From the NCBI GenBank assembly GCA_007644065.1, contig VJWN01000010.1, positions 1,364,001 through 1,428,000 of the forward strand: DNA of 64,000 nt, read 5' to 3'. Below, piece after piece: positions 38,881 to 49,552 of the stretch (the stretch's first letter is position 1; each line of letters starts with the position of its first letter). The position numbers and the translations under genes are program-made. Under the pieces are notes generated by a model. The model made no database searches, was not told the origin of the DNA, and saw only the letters and a list, made by a program, of their open reading frames with translations. The stretch is from Margaritispora aquatica (lineage: Eukaryota; Ascomycota; Leotiomycetes; Helotiales; Discinellaceae).

Positions 38881-39353
38881 TTAAAGAATAAAGTATGGAG
38901 AAAGCTGTTGCCTGCCCAGACAAACAAACCCATTCAAATTGATTGCGCCTTCTTTATTTTAGCCCTGTTTAGATTCGTGTTATCTACCTGCCTGCTTCCC
39001 ATACATAAACAGAAGCTTCGCCTGCTTCACTCCTTCCAATTGACGTTTTGGTCTATACTCAAAGCACCTTACTTCCTTACCTTTAACTTACCTTACCTCC
39101 TACACGAATATATCACGACTGCGACTTGGAACTTGCGACACTTTCGACGCTTGCGACTTGAGTAACCAACCACCGTTTCTCATCTTCGCATAACAACCTA
39201 AACACTCGCAAGGTCATTCACTGTTCAACAAATCTCGGATTCGAGTTCGGGTTCGCATTACAGAAGTCGCTTCCTTTCCCGGTTCCAACGTTTGTCTCTG
39301 CCTTCTCTTCCATTCGCTTCGCAGCACCGTAGCGACGCCAAATTCAATTCACA

Positions 39354-40386
39354 ATGGGTTACGTGCTGGGACAAAAGTACATGCTCTTTGAGTATCAGCC
39401 TTCCAAAGTCGCCGCCATCATCTTCATCGTGCTCTTCGGTCTCTCATCCATGTACCATGTCTTCCAAATGTTCAAGAACCGGACCTGGTACTTCATTCCC
39501 TTCGTCATTGGAGGAGTCTGTAAGCCTTTCCCCAAACTCCAATTTGAAGAACATTTAAGCTTACTTGCGTGTGATCAACAGTCGAGCTTGTAGGCTACGT
39601 GGGTCGCATGATCAGCGCAGGTCAGGAATATGGAGAGTGGTCAACTGGACCTTACATCGCTGCCACCCTCACGATTCTCTTGGCTCCCGCTCTCTTCGCC
39701 GCGTCCATCTACATGATCCTCAGCCGACTCATCAGTCTCGTCGATGGCGAATCCCTCTCTCCCATTCGCGTCAAGTGGTTGACGGCCATCTTCGTCACCG
39801 GCGATGTGATTTCTTTCCTTGCTCAATCTGGAGGTACGTTTGAAGTTTCCACCTGCTCTCTAATGAAAGATCACACAAGAACACACATGACTAACATTCT
39901 TCCTTAATAGGTGGCGGCATGCTCTCCAAAGCCAAGAAGCAAAGCGATGTCAAGCTCGGCGAGCACATCATCACTGGTGGTCTCGGCATCCAAGTCCTCT
40001 TCTTCGGTCTCTTCATCATCGTCGCGGGCATCTTCAACATGCGGATCCGACGCTCCCCAACCCCACGCTCCCAGACCATCGCCGTCCCATGGCAGAGCTA
40101 CCTGCACATCCTGTACGCGGCATCGGCGCTCATCATGGTTCGTTCGGTGTTCCGTATCGCCGAGTATGTGATGGGCTCGGATGGCGTGTTGTTGGCCCAC
40201 GAGTACTTTTTGTATATCTTCGATGCGGCCCTCATGTTTTTCGTCATGGTCCTTTTCAATATCTATCACCCCAGTCGCATTATTTCGAAGATGAACAAGA
40301 CCGAGCATGCGAGTGATCCGGAGTCGCATGATAGCAGTTACGAGTTCCAGGAAACCCATACGCACCGTGCTCACAGGAAGCATTAG
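39354..40386 (+). CDS. RTA1-family lipid-translocating exporter
   Basis: Seven-helix membrane protein of the RTA1/RSB1 family, which is linked to export of sphingoid long-chain bases and resistance to lipophilic toxicants in yeast. Exons 39354-39519, 39582-39833 and 39911-40386 give 297 residues. Hydrophobic segments are clear: AAIIFIVLFGLSSMYHVFQM, YFIPFVIGGVFELVGYVGR, YIAATLTILLAPALFAASIY, WLTAIFVTGDVISFLAQSG, LGIQVLFFGLFIIVAGIF, SYLHILYAASALIMVRSVFR and YIFDAALMFFVMVLFNIYHP. Family hallmarks RLI near the loop, GDVxSFxxQ, and RSxFRxAEY with the following LxHEY are all present. The hydrophilic His/Ser-rich tail is short. Substrate cannot be inferred. It converges on the TTC36-like gene and diverges from the Upc2-like gene. 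Confidence 0.93.
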
Positions 40387-41018
40387 AGGGTCAGTAGGCA
40401 CTGTGGTGTGTGGAGATGAGAAAAAAAATGATGTGTTGAGGTTGAGGGTACATAATTGCATAACCGCATGAGGGAATATGGGATATGGCCGTTGTTGGAA
40501 GCATGACTGAAGACCAATTGCATAGCTATTTGGAAACAAGATATGGTGTTGATAGCCGCGGAGGTGGTAGAGGTGGTTCCTCTCGTCGATATTGTCTTAT
40601 AGACTAATACATATGTGCTTGGGTGGTTAGATTACAGTAGTGTAGATCTCGAATCGAGCATGGCGTTAAGGAGTTTTGCATTAGACCCTACCTAGTTTTT
40701 GGGGGTGGGGACCGTAGATAGGATTTTGAGATATCGAGATCAAGCTGGGTGGGAATGAAAATCATGAGAGATATTAGAGAATACGATTTGCTTCCTATGC
40801 CTCTTGACAAATGCCTTGTGTCTTCCGTCTTGTGTCTTCCGTCTTGTGTCCTAAGGTATCTATCTATCTGTCTCTCTATCTATTGGCTGTCGACACCTAC
40901 CTACCTATCTTGGAAAGGTCGAAGTCCTCTCTCCACCGTCACGACTCTCGACTCTCGACTTTCGCCTCTCGAGCTCATCTGGATTTAAGCGAATTTTCGT
41001 TGTTTCAACTGGAGCGCT

Positions 41019-41048
41019 AGGTAGGTAGGTAGGTAGGTAGGTAGGTAC
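41019..41048. repeat. TAGG tetranucleotide repeat
   Basis: Seven units of TAGG/AGGT in tandem in the convergent spacer. Confidence 0.9.
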
Positions 41049-41169
41049 TTTAGTAGTAGAGGTGTAGGTGTAGTAGGTACGTACCTGGGGACGACAAGGG
41101 CATTTAGGTCGAGGAGTGGGTGGTATTTTTGGGAAGGGGAAGTTTTTTTTTATAAAAAAAAATTGGTTC

Positions 41170-41191
41170 ATTCGTTCGTTCGTTCGTTCGT
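41170..41191. repeat. TTCG tetranucleotide repeat
   Basis: About five units of TTCG in tandem. Confidence 0.85.
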
Positions 41192-41510
41192 CTATTCAAT
41201 GGTCTATTTGTCGAAAAATTGATGGTTGGCTGGTTAGGTTGGGTTTTCGACCGCTGAATATATATATCACTTCTCTGCTATCTATCGGGTCTTGGAGGGG
41301 CTTGATGGCTTGATTCCGTGTATTGGGGTAGAGCTGTTATATATACATACATGTATACGTACGTACGTACATCCATTCAATACGATCCTCTCATTCCTCG
41401 GCTAACGCTCGATCGATCTAAAAGGATATGACTTGACGTGCACTTCAACACTACAACACTCAACTAATATGTCTCTTTCTATCTCAACTTCATCCGTTTC
41501 AGCCCGACTC

Positions 41511-42401
41511 CTAACTCCCCTCCTCCACACCACCACCAAACTCCTTCCTCATCGCCTCCTTCACAATTGCACCGCACAACTTCGCCGCCGGATTCGTCGC
41601 CACCGCCAGCGCCTTGGCGACCTCGTTGCCGTACCGCCCACCGAGCATGAAGTCCCTGCTTGCGTTTTCCTCAAAGTCGTGTTTGCTCCAGTTCGCTTCT
41701 GGGCGTGCTGGATCGATCCTTAACGCGGTGGTATTGTCAGCGGGATTCGAAGAAGCGAGCATCTTGGACGTGAGCAGATAAATGGCCCCGCGCTGCGTGT
41801 ATGCTTGTGAGAGCGTCCTGGCTGCTTGGGCGGAGACGGACGAGTATGGCGTTAGAGGCGTGAGGAGTGAGATGGCGGTTGAGAGGTCGGTTAGGATGGT
41901 TGTGCTTGCTTCTAGGAGGGTTTCTTCTGTGGGTGAGGTGGCTAGTGGTGGTGCTTGTTGACCTTTCTGTACCGAGGATATGGGAGTGGATGATAATACG
42001 AGGATATGGTCTCCATAGATTCGTCGGAGGGCTTGTGCCCTATTGTTCCTCGCGCTGGCGTAGTTGGGGTGTTTGGAGATAAGATCATCGAGCTGCTTGA
42101 CGCAGGTAAGGTATTGGGTGAGTGGTGGCTCTGGTTTTGGATTTGGATCTTGGTCCTGTGGATGACGAAGAAATCCTGCTATTTGGAGTTCAATGGCTTG
42201 TATGGAAGTGATGATTGAGCGTTCGAGCTGTGTGATGCTGGCGTAGAGAGCTGAGTCGGTGATGTGTGGGTCTTTGGGGAGGGAGTTTGACGTGTCGATC
42301 AGGAGAGGTGTGGATGAAGGATTGGATTCGGGATCTTTGATCTTCTCGAGGATGAAGATGTCGTGTTGAGTTAGAGGGAGGGGAATAGTTGAGGTGGACA
42401 T
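41511..42401 (-). CDS. TTC36: TTC36-like tetratricopeptide repeat protein
   Basis: Single-exon gene of 296 residues, longer than the mammalian protein of about 190 because of loop insertions. The order of conserved blocks matches TTC36: an N-terminal helix (LTQHDIFILEKIKDP), a TPR core ending in ASARNNRAQALRRIYGD, a second TPR (TILTDLSTAISLL...), AYTQRGAIYLL, and the diagnostic end FEENASRDFMLGGRYGNEVAKALAVATNPAAKLCGAIVKEAM. The animal protein has the equivalent NNRAQ, QRG, RRDF and NPYAALCN positions. TTC36 is a small TPR adaptor reported in mammals to protect 4-hydroxyphenylpyruvate dioxygenase from degradation. Here the HPPD gene is the immediate divergent neighbour. Function in the fungus is inferred, but family membership is well supported. 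Confidence 0.88.
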   Translation of the reverse strand: MSTSTIPLPLTQHDIFILEKIKDPESNPSSTPLLIDTSNSLPKDPHITDSALYASITQLERSIITSIQAIELQIAGFLRHPQDQDPNPKPEPPLTQYLTCVKQLDDLISKHPNYASARNNRAQALRRIYGDHILVLSSTPISSVQKGQQAPPLATSPTEETLLEASTTILTDLSTAISLLTPLTPYSSVSAQAARTLSQAYTQRGAIYLLTSKMLASSNPADNTTALRIDPARPEANWSKHDFEENASRDFMLGGRYGNEVAKALAVATNPAAKLCGAIVKEAMRKEFGGGVEEGS

Positions 42402-43203
42402 TTTGAGGGTGTGGATGTAAGATTTGGGATGAGTTTGGAGGAGGTGGGTGAGGTTGTATTGGTGGTGAATGAAGTCGAGGAGGTATTTTGGTATATATAT
42501 ATTTATCAGACTAGACCTTGAGAATAGTTGTTGAGACTGGATTCACTTCTAGCTTGAGAAGTAATACGGAAATACGTGATGACTGACACGATGAGGTTAT
42601 GTCTTGTGTGAAACTACTACTCAAGATGTAAACAAAGAGAAATGAATATGAAATCGTCAAGCGAATAAATACAGACAGACACATCTAGTCTGGTGCAGCA
42701 TTACAGCAGCCAAGAAAGCACTTGCCTTACTTGCCTTACTTGCCACCTACCTTATTCTCACTCACCAAACTCACAAGTTCCCAGCTGACTAATACATCCA
42801 TTCCATTCCATCATCCCTTCCCCAAAGTAAAAAAGAATTCCAACTCCCTCCTTCTCAGATCTCTCAAATCTGAAGGGGGGACTCTTGCCCTACCTGAAAT
42901 TGAAAATCAAAAGCCGAAGCCAACCGATCTTATGCTATCCGAAACCCAAACCCCCCTGCCGCGAGAAGCCACTTTGTTATGCCGGCAGCCGGCCCAAGCG
43001 AATGTTTTCCGCACTGGGGAAACACTAAACCTTTCTCGGTACTGAGTGTCCAATCATTTTTCTTGTCGCCATAATCTTTCCTTTCAACCTCCAACTTGTA
43101 TTTATCATGTGCCAACAATAGGTCATCCTCTGCTATCCTATGCCATCCTCTGTCCTGAGTCAATACATGATAGTGATAACATGCTCTTGCTAGGTGGGTA
43201 CAT

Positions 43204-43231
43204 GCATACTTGCATACTTGCATACTTGCAG
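43204..43231. repeat. Tandem GCATACTTG repeat in the divergent promoter
   Basis: Three tandem copies of a nine-base unit, directly followed by CAGATAAG, which contains a GATA-factor core. About 470-500 bases upstream of the HPPD ATG. Confidence 0.8.
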
Positions 43232-43585
43232 ATAAGTAGAAGGCACTAAGGTATGTTTCTGCTTTGGGTCAACTGGCTGGGGATAGGGCATTGGGGAAGT
43301 TACGATGTTGGAGCCCCGGTGCATGAGGTAAGAGGCAAGAGGCAAGAGACAAGAAGCAGAGGCAGGAGCAAGAATGTTCTTGTCCCAATGTGGCAATATC
43401 TACTCAAGCGAGGAGGTCTGATGTAATGATTATACCTTTTCCAGGATTAGTGAGGTATCAGGTAGGGAAGATTACTATCCAAGTCCTACCTTTTATCCAG
43501 GGGAGCTATTCATTTGTTTATTTATTTCTGGCTTTTGCTCAACTCCTGCCTCCCATCTCCTCTCTTTCTTCACTTCTTCACAAGA

Positions 43586-43593
43586 TATATAAA
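43586..43593 (+). promoter_or_regulatory. TATA box of the HPPD gene
   Basis: TATATAAA about 110 bases before the ATG at 43704, with a C/T-rich leader after it. The position suits a TATA-directed fungal promoter. Inference from motif and spacing only. Confidence 0.55.
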
Positions 43594-43697
43594 GACTCAA
43601 GTTGAGCCTCTTTATTGGTACCCATCCCATCCCATCCCATCCCCATCTACAATACAATACAACCATCCATTGTCTTGTTTCCCCAGTACCCATCTGA

Positions 43698-44963
<1,266 letters not shown>

Positions 44964-45239
44964 GTGGTGACATGCATGCCTTGGAACTCGAGGAGACACA
45001 CATACATCCCAGGTGATGATGCCTCGGAGTTCCACTACGTTGGCAATGTGAACTCTTTTTTGGGGGCCTTGTGGGAAATGGAGGAGATTGATCCGTTGAC
45101 TTTACGCCGTGGGGTATTGCATTTCCCGTGGGCTGGAACGGCTACTAATCATCGGAAACATTCACTTGGTGGATGGTGGAATTGGCAATAGCAATAGCAA
45201 TGGCAATTCATTGATACCTTACCTTACCTTGTCTAGCAA

Positions 45240-45267
45240 CCCCCCCCCCCCCCCCCCAAAAAAAAAA
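45240..45267. repeat. Homopolymer C18-A10 tract
   Basis: Eighteen C followed by ten A, similar in design to the C run at 24752 and the C9-T-A10 tract at 34552-34571. Confidence 0.9.
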
Positions 45268-45563
45268 CCTTCTATATTCATTCCACATAGACTTGCGTTC
45301 ATACTTATGCTCATGCTGATATTTATCCTTGTGCGATCTCCATATCCTTCTCCTTGTCCTGAGCTTGATCTTAACCTTCATAACTGTAGACCGGACCTGT
45401 TGTGTACTTTATTGAGATCAAGTAGTGAATTCCTCCTTCGACTTTCATTCCATCTGATAATTGGATAGATATAAACTAAATTGATCTAAACTAGAGAAAA
45501 GCAAACTAAACAAGGCAAGCAAGCAACTTTCAGCAAACGAAATCCGTGCTCCCTTTTTTGCTG

Positions 45564-45612
45564 GGTTGATAGATAGGTTGATAGATAGGTTGATAGATAG
45601 GTTGATAGATAG
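45564..45612. repeat. GTTGATAGATAG tandem repeat
   Basis: Four copies of a 12-base unit that run into a looser TAGGTAGG stretch to about 45640. Confidence 0.85.
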
Positions 45613-46104
45613 GTAGGTAGATAGGTAGGTGGGCAGGTAGGCATACAGCTATGTACTTATCAATTCTGTACACTGAATATGAATCGTACGTGTAATGGAA
45701 AGTACAGCCACAATGGCAACATAAACGAACACTGCCTTACTTACGGGGGCTAAACCGACCGATTGATATAGAGACAAGTGAGATGAAGGAAGGATTTTAT
45801 AGAGGAGAAGGCGGAGGAAGTCTTGGTTGCCATGCATGTGTTTCTCTCTATCTACTTTGCTGCTGTCACCTCACCTGACTGTTAAACTACCTTCGTTGTG
45901 CTTGCTATACCTAGGTAGACGACAGCGTGCATTTCTCCACCGCAATGTTAAGCCTCTCTGATGAGACCGTACAATGCAACTAATTCATCTATTTCCCTCC
46001 CTCCTCGCCAAACACCTCTCCACCCATCTCCTCCCTATCGAATAGACCGCCCACCTCTTATCATACTGCATCACAGAGTATCACACTTCACAAGCCATAC
46101 TTAA

Positions 46105-46885
46105 TTAAGCCTTACCTTGCAAGTGAGTAGGAGGAGGTAGAGCTTCTGGTCCGAACGATAATGGAAGTAACTGCTCCTATATCAATACCATCCAACTCAA
46201 GAGATGGCGAGGGTGCACATACCTGCTCAAGCTTCATAACGACATAAGCACCATCTTTGTCAAACATAATAATTGGTGTGTCTAACGCGCAAAACTCTCT
46301 GATACTGTTGGAGGGGAATGAGTTAGCTCTCTCATCTCATGGCACATCTCCCACATATATCACTTCCATAACTCCTCTCACCCAATCTCCCTCTCATATC
46401 CCAATATTCCACTATTACCTCCTCCTCCCCCACCTCACCACCCTGTTACTCAAACGAATAGGAAAATCCACTCACAACTGCCTACACATCCCACACGGAC
46501 TAGCCGGGGGACTGATATCCGTACTAACGGCGACAGCCCTAAACTTCCCCTCGAACCTGCCCTCTCCAAACCTCCGCTCAGCCATGCCCTTCTCCCCAAT
46601 GACCACCGAATCCGTCACGGCCTTCCCAAACGCCACGCGCTCCGCACACGTGCCGACGGGGTACGCGGCGTTCTCGACGTTGGCGCCATCCACAAACGTC
46701 CCCGCTGACGTGAGGATTGAGCACCCGACGCGGAACTGAGAGTACGGGCAGTAGGCGGTTGCTTTGGCGGCTGCCGAGCGCGAGTGCAGCGTGTGGAACT
46801 CGGCGGTCGTGAGAGAGTAGGTGTCACAGGTTTGGGAGACGGCGAGGGGGTCTGTGGAGGAGAGGAGGGGTGGTGAGGAGGTCAT
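46105..46885 (-). CDS. CDD1: Cytidine deaminase
   Basis: Zinc enzyme of pyrimidine salvage that converts cytidine and deoxycytidine to uridine forms. Exons 46885-46476, 46304-46223 and 46170-46105 give 185 residues. If the last intron instead ends six bases earlier, at 46177, the product is 187 residues. The catalytic signature is complete: ANVENAAY with Glu 71, the zinc-binding CAE at 80-82 with the proton-shuttling Glu 82, and PCGMC with zinc ligands Cys 131 and Cys 134. The second exon supplies FIREFC...TPIIMFDKDG, and the last supplies LLPLSFGPEAL, the usual end of the family. The N-terminal 30 residues are an extension beyond the bacterial and human type (about 130-150 residues) and show no clear targeting signal. 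The tail could be altered by a further GTAAGG donor just before the stop. Confidence 0.93.
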
Positions 46886-47559
46886 GGTTATTTTGGGTGG
46901 CGTTGATATGGTGTTAGTGTTGGGTTTGGTTGTCTTCTGAATTGGTGGGAAAAGTATGATGCAAGTAGAGTACAGAGGTTGTTGGTGTCAGTGTTAGTTG
47001 AGTGGTTGTTTGAGGATGAAAGAAAGAGAGTGAGTGTGGAGTGTAAGTATGAGGATGAGGTAAGTACCTAGGTAGCTCGCCCAGCCGAGCGGGCAGTTCC
47101 GATGGAGATTTTACATTATTTAGGAAGGAGTGAGTGATCACAAGATTGTCATGATACGTAATTCAGAATGGAAATGTTTGGTGCGTGATAGAGAGACCAT
47201 TATATCCATCTCACAGCAGGTTATGTGAAGTCACGAGTGACAACTTGTTTGGGTGGTACAGCAGGTCTACTGCTCACAGAACTTTGTTGGAACATTGGTA
47301 TTGGTTACAACCCGAGCTAGCTAGCTATGTTATGATCACATATTTACGAGTGTAAAACGACGTGTAGCAGTGGAATCTACAGGTTCAACTTTCAACCACT
47401 TCCACTTCCACAAGGAGCTCTCTGTATGATCTGTTTGACAGTTACATCCTATCCGATCGATGCAGGGTAGTCTCGTTAAGTCACTCAAAGGCCAACTAAG
47501 CACATGTTTGCAAATAGACTACATATTGATATTGTTGCAACTCTCTAAATCGTAGTAAT
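46886..47559. other. Spacer upstream of the cytidine deaminase gene
   Basis: Promoter of the deaminase and 3' flank of the dehydrogenase gene, both on the minus strand. No repeats or coding frames of note. Confidence 0.6.
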
Positions 47560-48841
47560 CTATATTGGCACGGTCAATGGATTCATGACGCTGTAATCTG
47601 TTAGTACCTGGATATTCTGAGACGAGTTGGAATCATACCTTGCTCCACCGTCAACGACAATGTTGGCTCCAGTGATATAGCTAGAGAAGCCACTGGCAAG
47701 GAAACCAGCTACACGGCCAACTTCCATAGGTAGTCCGGCACGCTCGAGACCAATGTCCTTCTTCTGTGTCTATTCCACCGTTAGCTTATGCTTGAGATCC
47801 AGGATAACGATCTTACCTCGACAGACTGCAGGCTTGAAGGAGGGAACTGCGAAGTCATGCCACGCATGTCGAACTGTTCAAACGTCAGCCAACATGTTAC
47901 CCCTTTAATTAGATCCATACTAACATTCTGCAAGTCAACACCAACATCAATCTGACCAGGCGAGATACAATTAACCCTAACCCCCGTCCCCTTCAACACA
48001 GCCACCCCAGCTCTTACAACCCCCAACGCCGCATGACTGCTCATTGTATAACACGGGCCCCAACAGCCCCCATAGGTGCTGGCAACACTGCTAACAACAA
48101 TAATGCTCCCATACTTCTGGTCCTTGGGGGCGGCATTTGGATATCCTTGCTTTGGGCTCAACTTCGCCATCGCAGGTGGCGCGTATTTCAATGCAAAGAA
48201 AGGAGCCATGCTGTTCGCCTCAAAGCATCTCTGCAGATCAGCGGGGGTTGTGGCATCAAGACTCGATGGACCAAGGAGGCCAGAGGAGCAGGCCCAGACG
48301 TCGAGGCGGCCCCAGGAATTGAGGACATCATCAATGAGGCCTAGTGTCTCTTCTTCTTTGGCGACATTGAATGGATATCCGATCACCTTAGTGTTGGGCC
48401 ATTCTTTGGCTACTTCATCGATGAGGCTTGTGTAGGAAGAACTGGTACCTTTGTCGCAGGCTAGGCGGGGTTAGATAGAGAGGAGGAGGGGTTCGAGAGG
48501 GTTTGTACCGTAGATACAAGCTGCTCCGTGAGCTAGTTGAAGTTAGCAGATGTTTCTTATCGTGTCTGAGTGTGTAAATGTGTCTGGCACATTGATTGTG
48601 CCTTGTGAGACCACACTCTGCGGGGTATGGAGGGGAAGTAGTTCACTTACCAGCTAATTCTCTGACAATTGCTTGTCCTACTGGCTGTTGAGTTCCAGTA
48701 ACTACACAGACAAAGCCATACTACAACAATTAGCATACACAGTGCCATCTCTCGATTTCCATGTATTCTCACAAGCTTTCCATCCGCTCGGTATGGACTG
48801 AAGTGCTCTGTATCCATGGTTGTCTTTTGCTGAGTTGCCAT
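47560..48841 (-). CDS. Short-chain dehydrogenase/reductase-like protein with altered active site
   Basis: Seven exons, 48841-48773, 48720-48651, 48532-48509, 47925-48460 (read downward), 47873-47817, 47769-47639 and 47590-47560, give 305 residues with all phases matching. It has the Rossmann layout of classical SDRs. The nucleotide-binding start VVTGTQQPVGQ (residues 29-39) departs from TGxxxGxG at its middle glycine but keeps the first and last. WACSSGLLG stands where NNAG is usual. SIIVVSSVAS gives the catalytic serine region, followed by Tyr 192 in CYTMSSHAALG and VNCISPGQID. The Lys expected four residues after the Tyr is Ser 196. The end VVDGGASVMNP is typical of sugar- or polyol-type SDRs. 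The 24-nt third exon is unusually small. Substrate is unknown, and activity is doubtful without the lysine. Confidence 0.85.
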
Positions 48842-49552
48842 CTCTTCCAATTAAACTGCAGGGAGACAAGTATAATAGGAATAATTTGAGTTTAGGAACA
48901 AGTACCTAGCTTCTAGGCAACTTCAAGCAAGAAAGAGAAATTTGAATTGCGAGACAGAGATCTCTGGAGACAGCCCACCGTCGTTGGTACTTACACCACG
49001 ATAAGATCAAGCTCCAGCATCACGGAGATCTGCAATCAAAGCTGGAAGCGGGATAGACAGAGTAGCGTGTCATAGAAAACCAATCCGATGGGCCCCATTG
49101 GTGGTGCCAACGGATCTACTGTGTTTCTGGTGCAGGAATTGTTCTTTTGGCGTTGAAACGAACGAATGTGATGCTGCTTCTCCGAGGCTTGGAGATTGGC
49201 TGAGCTCCAGGATGTTGATAAGTAAGCATTATCACGTGTAGTTCAAGTGAAGTGAGGCATCGATATATATAAGAGCTTCAAGACAGCCTTGGAGTACTTT
49301 CTTGTATCTCATGTTGTGGTCTTTTTAAGAGAATATTATTGGCTGGTATGATGCGGTAGTTAAGAAGTAAACAGAACAGGTAACTAGATGTGTCATTCTC
49401 TTGATATACAACGTGAATTATCTTCACTTTCACTTCTCCCCTCAAGAACCTTAAAACCTCAGAACCTCTCTCAGTATATCCGTCATCCGGTCCTACCCCC
49501 CTGGCCTACCAAACGCCGCTCAACATGATTTCCTCGTTTCTACATTTTATAA
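48842..49552. other. Spacer between the SDR-like and VPS10 genes
   Basis: Promoter of the SDR-like gene and 3' flank of VPS10. A TATATATAAG element lies at about 49262-49272 but has no plus-strand gene behind it. No coding frame is supported. Confidence 0.55.

Larger units (their letters stand above)
36608..39353. other. Divergent spacer between the Upc2-like and RTA1 genes
   Basis: 2.7 kb separating the two divergent starts. Holds TGATC/TGATT repeats and TTTGGTCTG repeats (37480-37556), a GA run (38526-38548), three near-copies of ATTGGATCACA (38850-38880) and a polypyrimidine leader (about 39040-39350) just before the RTA1 start. No supported gene. Confidence 0.6.
40387..41510. other. Convergent spacer with several microsatellites
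   Basis: Lies between the 3' ends of the RTA1 and TTC36-like genes. Contains TAGG tetranucleotides at about 41019-41048, T/A runs near 41145-41161, TTCG tetranucleotides at 41170-41191 and alternating ACGT near 41355-41370. No supported gene. Confidence 0.6.
44964..46104. other. Convergent spacer between HPPD and cytidine deaminase genes
   Basis: Holds the two 3' ends. Contains a C18 run followed by A10 at 45240-45267 and a 12-base tandem repeat at about 45564-45612. No supported gene. Confidence 0.6.

Noticed and set aside
47590..47605. Earlier acceptor (47600) for the last SDR exon giving a 22-residue different tail
   Set aside because: It lies too close to the TACTAAC branch sequence; the next AG gives the typical DGGASVMNP ending.
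49262..49272. TATATATAAG as a plus-strand promoter
   Set aside because: No plus-strand gene follows; the region downstream is the 3' end of VPS10.
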